From positions 1,293,722 to 1,357,721 of the forward strand of contig NZ_BMZB01000001.1 in NCBI RefSeq assembly GCF_014652575.1: a DNA stretch of 64,000 nucleotides, written 5' to 3'. Positions 54,931 through 63,058 of the stretch are shown here, one piece after another. Below the pieces are notes generated by a model, which saw nothing but the letters and a program-made list of their open reading frames with translations, had not been told where the DNA came from and ran no database searches. The translations under genes were made by a program, and so were the position numbers. The stretch is from Asticcacaulis endophyticus. GTDB lineage: Bacteria; Pseudomonadota; Alphaproteobacteria; Caulobacterales; Caulobacteraceae. Positions within the stretch are counted from its first letter, which is position 1, and every line of letters starts with the position of its first letter.

Positions 54931-55665
54931 TTAATTCACCCATCCTCCGTCGATGATATAGGGCTGACCCGTGATAAAGGCGGATTCGTCGGAGCCTAAG
55001 AAAACCGCCAGTGCTGCCAGTTCCTCGGCCTTGCCGAACCGGCCCATGGCTTGGCGCGACGTGAATTCGCTATAGGCCTTATCGAAGTCTCCGGTGTCGC
55101 GTAAGCGTTGCAGCAGGGACGGGGTCTCGACCGTGCCGGGGCAGATGGCGTTGCAGCGGATGCCTTGGGCGACAAAATCGGCGGCCACAGCCTTGGTCAG
55201 GCCGATAACCGCGGCCTTGGTGGCGCAATAGGCAAAGCGGTTGGGAATGCCTTTGATCGAAGAGGCAATCGACGACATGTTGATGATCGAGCCGCCGCCG
55301 TTTTTAATCATGTTCGGTAACACCGCGCGGATCAGGCGGTACTGGGCGGTGACGTTCAGGCTATTGGAAAAGGCCCAGTCATCTTCGTCGCAGTCAAGGA
55401 TCGTACCCGCGTGCACAAAGCCTGCGCAGTTATAAAGCACATTGATATTCGGAAACTCGGCGGCGATGGCCTTGATGGCCTCAGCATCGGTGACATCCAG
55501 CTTACGCGCGGTGACGCGGGGTATGGCGGCCAGTTCGGCCAGTGAGGCGTCATTGATATCGGCGGCGATGACGTGCGCCCCTTCGCGGACATAGGCTTCG
55601 ACGGTGGCGCGGCCAATGCCTTGTCCGGCGGCGGTGATCAGGGCGGTTTTGTTTTGCAGTCTCAT
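54931..55665 (-). CDS. Short-chain dehydrogenase, probable 2-keto-3-deoxy-L-fuconate dehydrogenase
   Basis: A 244-residue classical SDR with ITAAGQGIGRAT for cofactor, NMSSIASSIKG with the catalytic serine, and YCATK. The sequence, including VLYNCAGFVHAGTILDCDEDDW, resembles the Xanthomonas 2-keto-3-deoxy-L-fuconate dehydrogenase and its animal relative DHRS6. The role would be NAD-linked oxidation of 2-keto-3-deoxy-L-fuconate to the 2,4-diketo acid. It is the last gene of the five-gene fucose operon, one base after the dehydratase stop. Confidence 0.78.
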   Translation of the reverse strand: MRLQNKTALITAAGQGIGRATVEAYVREGAHVIAADINDASLAELAAIPRVTARKLDVTDAEAIKAIAAEFPNINVLYNCAGFVHAGTILDCDEDDWAFSNSLNVTAQYRLIRAVLPNMIKNGGGSIINMSSIASSIKGIPNRFAYCATKAAVIGLTKAVAADFVAQGIRCNAICPGTVETPSLLQRLRDTGDFDKAYSEFTSRQAMGRFGKAEELAALAVFLGSDESAFITGQPYIIDGGWVN

Positions 55666-55666
55666 G

Positions 55667-56917
55667 TCAGGCTCGTTTCAAAGGTAAACAGGCGGGGCCA
55701 ATTGGCTCAAACGCCTTATAGGTGAGGATAAATTCCTGATGGCCGAGGGCTTCGGATTTGGTGCGGGCACCGGCAGCGACCTTAAGCACCAGATCGGTGA
55801 TCTCAGAGCCCACTTCATCCAGCGTGGCGCGGCCTTCCATGATCCGTCCGGCATCGATATCCATGTCCTCAGCCAGTTTGCGGAAGGTCTCCGGATTGGC
55901 GCAAATCTTGATCACCGGCGAAATGGCTGAGCCCACGACCGAACCTCTGCCCGTGGTAAACAGGGTTATGTGCGCCCCACAGGCGATCAGTTCGACAATC
56001 TCAGCATTGTCGGAGATATTGGGAAAGCCAAAACGCGGCTCACCATCGGGCACCACATCCAGCAGGTAAAGCCCGCCGGTCGGGGGCTGATCGCCCGGTT
56101 TCAGAATCCCGCAGATCGGGGCTGAGCCTGACTTGGAATAGGCCCCCATCGACTTTTCTTCCTGGGTGGTCAGTCCGCCTTCGGCATTGCCGGGCGCGAA
56201 CGAGCCAAAGCCCATGATGGTGTAATAGCGTTCGGCCTTTTCGACGCTGGCCTCTAACGCGGCCCCCAGCTCCGGTGTGACCGCCCGGTCGGCCATGATC
56301 TTTTCGCAGCCGACCAGTTCGCCGGTTTCCTCAAAGATACAGGCCGCCCCCGCAGCCCCCAAAGCATCGAACGCGCGCCCGACGGCAGGGTTGGCCGTGA
56401 TACCGGAGGTGCCGTCCGAACCGCCGCAGATGGTGCCGATAATCAACTCCGATATGTCCATATCCACGCGCGGGGTCTGGGCGGCAATGGCCTGCATCCG
56501 TTTGACCGCTTCGACGCCTTTTTGAATGGTCGAGGCGGTGCCGCCGGAATTCTGGATCACCAGGGTTTCGACCGGACGACCAGAAGCTTCGATGGTGGTT
56601 TTGAGCTGTTCACGGTTAAAGCTTTCGCAGCCGAGCGAGATCAGCAGCACACCGCCGACATTGGGGTGGGTGGTCAGGGCCTGCATCATCTTGAAGGCAT
56701 AGGCATTGGGATAGCAGCCCGGAAAGCCGATTAGATGAACTTCGGGCGCATCGCCGATGGTCGCTGACGCCAACTGCTCATAGTCCGTAAAGCGGTTGAC
56801 GATGCCGCGCGCGACATGGTGGGCACATTCGACCAGATAGGCGACGGCAATGACATTGCGGATGCCTTTGCGGCCATCGGGCCTGAGATAAGCGGTGATG
56901 GCGGGGGTATTTAACAT
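55667..56917 (-). CDS. UxaA-family dehydratase, large (catalytic) subunit; probable L-fuconate dehydratase
   Basis: A 416-residue protein matching the C-terminal catalytic part of altronate/galactarate dehydratases. It has RKGIRNVIAVAYLVECAHHVA at the start, LIGFPGCYPN near residue 62, GTICGGSDGTSGITANPA near 165 and SGSAPICGILKPGD. The small SAF-domain part is a separate gene (57939-58229). Iron is the usual cofactor, via conserved histidines and cysteines. In Campylobacter, a two-gene UxaA pair belongs to the L-fucose locus, which supports L-fuconate as substrate. ATG 56917 overlaps the dehydrogenase stop by seven bases. Confidence 0.82.
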   Translation of the reverse strand: MLNTPAITAYLRPDGRKGIRNVIAVAYLVECAHHVARGIVNRFTDYEQLASATIGDAPEVHLIGFPGCYPNAYAFKMMQALTTHPNVGGVLLISLGCESFNREQLKTTIEASGRPVETLVIQNSGGTASTIQKGVEAVKRMQAIAAQTPRVDMDISELIIGTICGGSDGTSGITANPAVGRAFDALGAAGAACIFEETGELVGCEKIMADRAVTPELGAALEASVEKAERYYTIMGFGSFAPGNAEGGLTTQEEKSMGAYSKSGSAPICGILKPGDQPPTGGLYLLDVVPDGEPRFGFPNISDNAEIVELIACGAHITLFTTGRGSVVGSAISPVIKICANPETFRKLAEDMDIDAGRIMEGRATLDEVGSEITDLVLKVAAGARTKSEALGHQEFILTYKAFEPIGPACLPLKRA

Positions 56918-57939
56918 TCGACCAGAGCCTTGATAACGCCTGCCGATGGTTCGATCCATTGCGGCAAAATGTCGGGGAGTTCGGAAAGCTTCGCACGGTG
57001 GGTATTGAGCGCCGCGGTGGGAACGTGGCCCGCGATCATGGCGGCCAGCACGCCTTTGAAATCTTCCGGGGTGGCGTTGCGGCTGCCCATCAGGGTGGTT
57101 TCGCGCTTATGAAATTCGGGGTCGTTGAAGGTGATGTCGGCGGCCACAACCGAGATCAGCACATAGGTGCCGCCGTGGCCGACATAGCCAAACCCAGCCT
57201 CCATAGCCTTGGGGGCACCGGTCGCGTCAAACACCACATCGTAAAAATCGCCGCCGGTCAGTTGTGATAACTGGTCGCGGGTATCGTCGCCCACCAACAC
57301 GCCATGATCGGCCTTAAGTTCGCGCAGGCAGAAATCAATGCGTGGCTGGCGGCTGTCGATGACGGTGACCTCGGCCCCTCTGAGTTTGGCAAACAGGGCC
57401 GTGGCGATGCCGATGGGCCCGACCCCGACGACCAACGCCTTATGACCGGACTGCTCTTTTTGACTGGTTTGCACTTGGGCGCGGCGGACGGCATGGTGAC
57501 CGATGGCCAGAAACTCCAGCATGGCGGCTTCATCCAGACCGATGCCGGTGGCCTTAAACACAAAGCCTTCGGGGACGCTGATATATTCGCACAGCCCGCC
57601 GTCCATATGGACACCCAGAACCCGGATATTCATGCAGCAATTGCCCTTACCCTTACGGCAGGCCGCGCAGTGGCCACACGACATATAGGGCATGATATAG
57701 ACCACATCGCCGGGGCTGAGGTCTGAGCCTGCGGGGGCCTCGGCCACCTCACCGGACAGTTCATGGCCCATGACGCGCGGGTAGGTCAGGAACGGCTGAG
57801 TGCCCTTATAGATATGCATGTCCGTGCCGCAGATGCCGACGCGGCGGACGCGCACCAGCACCTCACCTTCGGCGCGTACAGGCCGGGGGCGTTGCGTGTG
57901 AACCAGCTTGCCGGGGGCTTCACAAATTACGGTATCCAT
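56911..57939 (-). CDS. Zinc-dependent alcohol dehydrogenase (sorbitol/galactonate dehydrogenase-like)
   Basis: A 342-residue medium-chain dehydrogenase. The catalytic zinc region is RVGICGTDMHIY (residues about 34-45) with MGHELSGEV. The structural zinc cysteines are in CGHCAACRKGKGNC, and the NAD fold begins ALVVGVGPIGIA. Members of this branch oxidise sugar acids and polyols, for example L-galactonate 5-dehydrogenase. It is inserted between the two dehydratase subunit genes with one- and seven-base overlaps, so it must act in the same pathway. Whether it oxidises L-fuconate, its keto-deoxy product or a downstream alcohol is unclear. Confidence 0.8.
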   Translation of the reverse strand: MDTVICEAPGKLVHTQRPRPVRAEGEVLVRVRRVGICGTDMHIYKGTQPFLTYPRVMGHELSGEVAEAPAGSDLSPGDVVYIMPYMSCGHCAACRKGKGNCCMNIRVLGVHMDGGLCEYISVPEGFVFKATGIGLDEAAMLEFLAIGHHAVRRAQVQTSQKEQSGHKALVVGVGPIGIATALFAKLRGAEVTVIDSRQPRIDFCLRELKADHGVLVGDDTRDQLSQLTGGDFYDVVFDATGAPKAMEAGFGYVGHGGTYVLISVVAADITFNDPEFHKRETTLMGSRNATPEDFKGVLAAMIAGHVPTAALNTHRAKLSELPDILPQWIEPSAGVIKALVEC

Positions 57940-58229
57940 CAGCTTACGGCCTTACGGGTGTGGGAGGGGATATAGTCGCTTTTCATATTGTGCAGATGGA
58001 CGTGATCGCCGCGTTTGGCGTCCGCCGTCATGGAGCCAATCGGCGCACCGTACTTCAGGATCTTATCACCGGCCTGCAAATCGCCGCGCGCGACCTTGTG
58101 GCCGACCTCAATGGCGGCGGGGATGGTGACGGTATCGCCGTCAATGACCGTTTCAAAGCCCGCCGCAATGGGGGCGCGGCACACCAGCACATTGTCGTCG
58201 GGATGCAAAAGGATAAGGGGGGTAATCAT
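57939..58229 (-). CDS. UxaA-family dehydratase, small SAF-domain subunit
   Basis: A 96-residue SAF domain corresponding to the N-terminal 90 residues of full-length UxaA. Landmarks are LLHPDDNVLVC, VEVGHK-like IEVGHKVARGDLQAGDKILKYGAPIG, and HVHLHNMKSDY. In UxaA this domain caps the active site. It is coupled to the aldo/keto reductase gene upstream by an ATGA overlap and to the dehydrogenase gene downstream by a one-base TGATG overlap. Confidence 0.85.
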   Translation of the reverse strand: MITPLILLHPDDNVLVCRAPIAAGFETVIDGDTVTIPAAIEVGHKVARGDLQAGDKILKYGAPIGSMTADAKRGDHVHLHNMKSDYIPSHTRKAVS

Positions 58230-59272
58230 GCGGATACAGGCGTTTCAGGTGTTGGGGCAGGTGTCGGGGCGGCGGATGGTATCAGACCGCCGGTTTTCAG
58301 ATCGTCCCACAGGGCGGGCGGAATTGGGTGGTGAAACAGGGCGGCATTGCTGCGCACTTCATCGGGCGTGGCCATGCCGGGTATGACGCTGGCGACCGCC
58401 GGATGGGCGAGCGGAAACTGCAAGGCCGCCGCCGCCAGAGGGACGTGGTGATCGGCACAAATGGCTTCGATGCGGTGCACCCGCGCGATGATTTCCGGCG
58501 GGGCGGGGGCGTAGTCATAAAACGGCGTGTGGCCATTGCCTACGCCAGTAATCAGTATGCCGGAATTGAACGGCCCGCCCAGAATGATCGAGACATTGCG
58601 TGCCACGCAGCGGGGCAGGAATGCTTCAAGTGGTGCCTGTTCCAGCAGGGTATAGCGGCCCGCCAGCAGGATAGCGTCCAGATCGGCATGATCCAGCACA
58701 TTGTCACAAATTTCGGTCTCATTGACCCCCAGCCCGATGGCGCCGATGCGACCTTCGGATTTCAGCGTTTGCATGGCTTTGAGGCCACCACTAAGGAACG
58801 CTTTCAGGTGATAATCATGGTCATCGCCATGGGTCAGTTGTCCCAGATCATGGGCCAGCAGAATATCGATATGATCGCGTTTCAGCCGTGTCAGGCTCGA
58901 CTCAAACGACCGCATCACGCCGTCATAGCTGTAGTCGAAATGCTCCTCGAACGGGTCGCCATCGACAAAGCCGTGGCGCTGGGTGCCGGACGGGGGCGGG
59001 GCGATGGGCGTCAGGACACGCCCGACCTTGGTGGAGACGATCACGTCATGCGGCAGAACGGCCCCTAAGCGACGCTCAGACAGGCCGTGGCCATAGCGCG
59101 GGGCGGTGTCGAAATAGCGAATACCCGCCTCAAGGGCCTTGGTCACGCAGGCGCTCGCCGCCTCATCGCCCAGCGGACGATAAAGATTGCCTATGGCGGC
59201 CGCCCCGAACCCAAGGGCAGGGACGCGCACACTGGTGCGGCCAATTAAATTCAAGGTGTCAGCCCCTGACAT
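58226..59272 (-). CDS. Aldo/keto reductase, probable L-fucose 1-dehydrogenase
   Basis: A 348-residue AKR of the D-threo-aldose / L-fucose dehydrogenase branch, which oxidises L-fucose to L-fuconolactone. The catalytic residues are visible: D and Y in FDTAPRYGHGLSE (near 54-61), K in VSTKVGR and H in ILLAHDLG. The last 20 residues are a proline/alanine/threonine tail (APTPAPTPETP) not typical of the family. It is the first gene of the operon that continues through both dehydratase subunits, and a strong palindrome lies directly upstream. Confidence 0.85.
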   Translation of the reverse strand: MSGADTLNLIGRTSVRVPALGFGAAAIGNLYRPLGDEAASACVTKALEAGIRYFDTAPRYGHGLSERRLGAVLPHDVIVSTKVGRVLTPIAPPPSGTQRHGFVDGDPFEEHFDYSYDGVMRSFESSLTRLKRDHIDILLAHDLGQLTHGDDHDYHLKAFLSGGLKAMQTLKSEGRIGAIGLGVNETEICDNVLDHADLDAILLAGRYTLLEQAPLEAFLPRCVARNVSIILGGPFNSGILITGVGNGHTPFYDYAPAPPEIIARVHRIEAICADHHVPLAAAALQFPLAHPAVASVIPGMATPDEVRSNAALFHHPIPPALWDDLKTGGLIPSAAPTPAPTPETPVSA

Positions 59273-59291
59273 TATGACGTTTCCGGTTAGG

Positions 59292-59309
59292 TTTCATTTA
59301 TAAATGAAA
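59292..59309. promoter_or_regulatory. 18-bp perfect palindrome before the fucose operon
   Basis: TTTCATTTATAAATGAAA is symmetric across its full length. It lies 20 bases upstream of the aldo/keto reductase start and downstream of the IclR gene stop, where it could act as an operator for the fucose operon. Confidence 0.7.
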
Positions 59310-59384
59310 TCATTCTTACTGATAAAAGTACGCTTTGGGCGCGCACAACTCAAGGCTTTTGTACGCTTACCGATAAAAAGCCGC

Positions 59385-60206
59385 CTATCGGATGGGGATG
59401 CGTTCGACGGTATCAACGCCGCCGAGCGATTTCGATATGGTCTGAACGGCGGTCTGGAGTTTGCGGGTGGCGTCCTCAAGGCTTTCGCTGCCGAGCGAGC
59501 GGATATAGGGGATGGTCAGGGCGGCGATGACGGTACCGTCGCTGAAGATCGGGCAGGAAATATCGGTAATCCCGTCGGTGAAATCGGAGCGGCGCTGTAC
59601 ATAGTTATTTTTCTGAGCAAACTGGCACAGCTCATCAAAGGTACGCCAGGTTTCGGGCGGAGTCTCCGCCATCAGTTCGGCGCGCCAGGCTTCTTTCATC
59701 TTGTGCGGCTGAAAGCTGAACAGGGTGATGCCGGAGGTCGATTTCACAACGGGCGCCTGATGGCCGACCCTTACCGAAAAGCCGAGATCACCGGGCGCTT
59801 CGACACGGGCAATGACGACGATCTGGTTGTCGGAGGCGATGGCGATATGACACGACTGGCGGGTCGATTCGCTCAAAGCCTGCATGATCGGCATAGCGCT
59901 GGCCAAAAGGTTCTGGCTGGGGCCGCGGCTCATGCCAAGCGAGAACAGCTTATTGGTCAGTTCCAGCCCGTCGCCGCGCAGGGCCGGGGCGACATAGCCG
60001 CGGTTTTCCAGCACCTGCACCATGCGGAACAGTTCGCTAACCGAGCGGTCAAGGTGGGCCGATATCTGCGACAGGGTCAGCGGGCGTTTATGGGCCGCCA
60101 GCAGTTCCAGCACATCAAGGCCTTTTTCTAACGCCGGGGCGCGGTATTTCAGGACGGTGGTTTCGCCCTCTTTATCGTCGTCACGCAGATTTTGGTGCAT
60201 ATTCAT
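59385..60206 (-). CDS. IclR-family transcriptional regulator of fucose genes
   Basis: A 273-residue regulator. The winged helix spans about residues 25-85 (LEKGLDVLELLAAHKRPLTLSQIS, RMVQVLENRGYV). The IclR effector domain covers 95-265, with SCHIAIASDNQIVVIARVE and SDFTDGITDISCPIF. IclR regulators also accompany the L-fucose locus in Campylobacter. Its start overlaps the fuconolactonase stop by four bases, placing it in the fucP-lactonase-iclR operon. The ligand is likely L-fucose or a pathway acid. Confidence 0.9.
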   Translation of the reverse strand: MNMHQNLRDDDKEGETTVLKYRAPALEKGLDVLELLAAHKRPLTLSQISAHLDRSVSELFRMVQVLENRGYVAPALRGDGLELTNKLFSLGMSRGPSQNLLASAMPIMQALSESTRQSCHIAIASDNQIVVIARVEAPGDLGFSVRVGHQAPVVKSTSGITLFSFQPHKMKEAWRAELMAETPPETWRTFDELCQFAQKNNYVQRRSDFTDGITDISCPIFSDGTVIAALTIPYIRSLGSESLEDATRKLQTAVQTISKSLGGVDTVERIPIR

Positions 60207-61066
60207 AGTGTTACCCCTGTTTCAGACTTAATTTTATAAAAGGTTTTGGCATTGGTGCTGAAGATTTTATCTGTGCTGTGGGTCGGCATGGCCCGCAGAT
60301 GGTTATGAACCTGATCGAACCATGACCGGTAAGACTGGCACAGATTGACGACCGGCCAGTCCGAGCCCCACATCAGTCGATCCGGCCCGAACTGCTCAAG
60401 CAGGTGATCCGCATAGGGCCACAGATCATCGATCGGCTGACCCGGCATCATTTCGGTGACCAGCCCTGACAACTTGGCATGGACATTGGGGTTACGGGCA
60501 ATAGCAGTGATCAGTTCGCGCCAGTGCCGCGTCTCTTCCGGATGGCTGTGGCGGCGGGCAATCGGGGGTTTGGCACCGTGATCAATGACGATGCGTAAAC
60601 CCGGATAGGTCTTCGCCAGCCGGTCAATCGCCGGCAGGTGGCGCGCAAAGATCAGGGCGTCGAAACTTAGATCATGTTGGGTCAGCGCCTCAAGCGCCGG
60701 TGCCACGACGGGCTGATTGATCCAGTCATCATCGGCAAGGGATTGCAGCATGGGCCGCACGCCTTTGAGTTTGGGCTGCTGCGCCAGATGGGCGATGCGG
60801 TCTGCGGCACCCCCGGCCAGCATATCGGCCCAGCCGACGACGCCTAAGATCAGATTATCATTGGCCGCGACCTCAAGCAGCCAATCTGTGTCGGCGTCAT
60901 GAGCTTGCGACTGCACCACTATGGTGCCGGACAGGCTGACGCCCACCGCCTCCGACCTCAGATCATCGAGCCCGAAATCCCGGTAGATCGGCCCAAGGCC
61001 AGAGGTTGGCCATTCATGGCCATTGCGTCCGATCTGCCAGAAATGATGGTGGGCGTCGATGACCAT
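60203..61066 (-). CDS. Amidohydrolase-family L-fuconolactonase
   Basis: A 287-residue metal-dependent TIM-barrel hydrolase of the COG3618 type. It begins VIDAHHHFWQIGRNGHEWP, has VIDHGAKPPIA in the middle and ends with the WGSDWPVVNLC motif carrying the catalytic aspartate. Relatives hydrolyse L-fucono- or L-rhamnono-lactones, and the neighbours point to L-fuconolactone. It lies seven bases after fucP and overlaps iclR by four bases. Confidence 0.87.
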   Translation of the reverse strand: MVIDAHHHFWQIGRNGHEWPTSGLGPIYRDFGLDDLRSEAVGVSLSGTIVVQSQAHDADTDWLLEVAANDNLILGVVGWADMLAGGAADRIAHLAQQPKLKGVRPMLQSLADDDWINQPVVAPALEALTQHDLSFDALIFARHLPAIDRLAKTYPGLRIVIDHGAKPPIARRHSHPEETRHWRELITAIARNPNVHAKLSGLVTEMMPGQPIDDLWPYADHLLEQFGPDRLMWGSDWPVVNLCQSYRSWFDQVHNHLRAMPTHSTDKIFSTNAKTFYKIKSETGVTL

Positions 61067-61073
61067 CCGGCCC

Positions 61074-62378
61074 TCAGTGTGTGGTGGCGACAGGCGTCGC
61101 GCTAAGGGGGCGCTTGGGCGATTTCAGTCCGTACCAGGCGATAACCGCAAAGCACAGGGCCGGGATGAAAATGGAGGTGCGGATATGAGACGCATCCGAA
61201 ATCAACCCCATCAGCGGCGGCAGCAAAGCCCCGCTGACGATGCTCATGACCAGAAGGGATGAGCCGGTCTTGGTCAGCGGCCCCAGGCCATCGACCGCTG
61301 TGGCGAAAATGGTCGGGAACATAATCGACATAAAGAACGAGGTGGCAGTTAAAGCATAGAGCCCGTAAAGCCCGCCGACGGCTGCGGCATAGGCGCACAA
61401 GCCGATATTGATGATCGCAAAGACCGCCAGAATCCGCAGCGGCGACAGGCGGCTCATCAGGGCCGTGCCGACAAACCGGCCGACAGCGAACAGAATCAGA
61501 GCGATAAACAGGAAGTTGGCGGCCTCTTTTTCCGGCATAGCCAGTTCGGACTGGGCATAGCGGATCATATAGCTCCAGATGCCGACCTGCGCCCCGACAT
61601 AGAAAAACTGCGCCATCACGCCAAACAGGAAATGTGGTTTGGCAAACAGGCCGCTTAAGGAACGGCCGGCAGAGACGGTTTCACCAGTATGCTCGTGGGT
61701 GTTTTCGGTCGCCGCCGCCGGGAACTTCGACAGGGCCACCAGCACCGCCCAAGCGATAATAATGGCACCGATGATCAGATACGGCCCCTGAACGGCCTGA
61801 GATTCGGAAATGTAAAAGGCCAGACGAGCTTGATCAGACAGGGCGCTCAAAGACGATTCGTTATGCTCGACCCCGGACAGTATATACTCCTTACCGACCC
61901 AGATGCCGGTAAGCGAGCCCAGCGGATTAAAGGCTTGCGCCAGATTAAGCCGGAAGGCGGCTTTTTCGGGCGGGCCCAGCACGGTGATCAGCGGATTGGC
62001 TGAGGTCTCTAAAAACGCCAGACCCGACGCGATCACGAAAAGCGCGCCTAAGAACCAGCTATATTGGTGATTGTCAGCGGCGGGATAAAACAGAAAAGCC
62101 CCGGCGGCAAACAGCAACAGGCCCGCGATAACCGCCGCCTTATAGCCAAAGCGGCGCATGAACAGCCCGGCCGGAATGGCCAGCAAGAAATAGCCCATGT
62201 AAAACGCCGACTGCACCAGACCCGATTGCAGGTCGGTCAGGCTGAACGCCTTTTTAAACTGGGGGATCAGCACATCATTGAGATTGTTGGCCATGCCCCA
62301 GAAAAAGAACAGACTGGTAATCAGAATAAGGGGCCAGAGCGCACCCGTTGCCGGGCGCGACATGTCAGATGCGCGCAT
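61074..62378 (-). CDS. fucP: L-fucose:H+ symporter, FucP-type MFS
   Basis: A 434-residue MFS permease with about 12 helices. FucP-family features are FFFWGMANNLNDVLIPQFKKAF in helix 1, QSAFYMGYFLLAIPAGLFMRRFGYK in helix 2, FLETSANPLITVLG in helix 4, and RLNLAQAFNPLGSL after it. It imports L-fucose and possibly related sugars. A GAGG site is seven bases before the ATG. It is first in the fucP-lactonase-iclR operon and diverges from the mutarotase gene across 162 bases. Confidence 0.88.
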   Translation of the reverse strand: MRASDMSRPATGALWPLILITSLFFFWGMANNLNDVLIPQFKKAFSLTDLQSGLVQSAFYMGYFLLAIPAGLFMRRFGYKAAVIAGLLLFAAGAFLFYPAADNHQYSWFLGALFVIASGLAFLETSANPLITVLGPPEKAAFRLNLAQAFNPLGSLTGIWVGKEYILSGVEHNESSLSALSDQARLAFYISESQAVQGPYLIIGAIIIAWAVLVALSKFPAAATENTHEHTGETVSAGRSLSGLFAKPHFLFGVMAQFFYVGAQVGIWSYMIRYAQSELAMPEKEAANFLFIALILFAVGRFVGTALMSRLSPLRILAVFAIINIGLCAYAAAVGGLYGLYALTATSFFMSIMFPTIFATAVDGLGPLTKTGSSLLVMSIVSGALLPPLMGLISDASHIRTSIFIPALCFAVIAWYGLKSPKRPLSATPVATTH

Positions 62379-62540
62379 GAAATATCCTCAACCTGTATGG
62401 GCGTTATTGTTTAAACTCGCCCTTTGTCAGACAGGACATCACATATAAATCAAGCCGTCAAATATGAAATTTACATTGTTGTCAAAAAGTGTAGGCGAGG
62501 ATAAAAATACCACGCATAACCCTAAAAACGGAGACGCCAC

Positions 62541-62894
62541 ATGACCTTAACCCGATATTGTTTCGCGCTTGATCTGCACAATGATGCCGCTTTGATTGAG
62601 CGTTATAAGGTCTGGCATCAGCCGGGGCAGGTGCCTGCGGCGATCGTGGCTTCCATCCGTGACGCCGATATCCGCAGCCTCGAAATCTGGCAGGCGGGTG
62701 ACCGCATGTTCATGATTATGGAGACGGGGCCAGAATTTTCAGCCGATGCCAAGGCGGCAGCGGATGCCGCTTCAGAAGACGTTCAGGCGTGGGAGCGGCT
62801 GATGTGGGAGTTTCAGAAACCCCTGCCATTTGCCAAGGCGGGCGAAAAGTGGGTTGAAATGACCCGTATTTTCGACCTTATTCAGCAGCCTTAG
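62541..62894 (+). CDS. L-fucose/L-rhamnose mutarotase (DUF718 family)
   Basis: A 117-residue ferredoxin-like-fold mutarotase. It has RYCFALDLHNDAALIERYKVWH at the N-terminus and IRSLEIWQAGDRMFMIMETG in the middle, then a helical end with WERLMWEFQKPLP. The family catalyses anomer exchange of L-rhamnose, and some members serve L-fucose in non-phosphorylating pathways. Being divergent from fucP, L-fucose is the likely substrate. A GGAG site precedes the ATG. Confidence 0.85.
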   Translation: MTLTRYCFALDLHNDAALIERYKVWHQPGQVPAAIVASIRDADIRSLEIWQAGDRMFMIMETGPEFSADAKAAADAASEDVQAWERLMWEFQKPLPFAKAGEKWVEMTRIFDLIQQP

Positions 62895-63058
62895 ATGAGG
62901 GCTGCAAAAAAAGCGCTTCACAGTTCCGGTCTGCCGGGATATCTGACGAAACAAATTGCCGGACAAATAGACCGGGTATTTATATGATAATTGCCTTGGG
63001 CCCCGTGTTCGGCTAAGGGGCATGGCAGCAGGTTTTAAAAGGTGCAGGGAAAGCGTTG

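Noticed and set aside
62911-62918. AAGCGCTT before the galactose-type dehydrogenase as a fourth LacI operator
   Set aside because: Only the inner six bases match. The outer TGAT/ATCA arms are missing, so it is within chance expectation.
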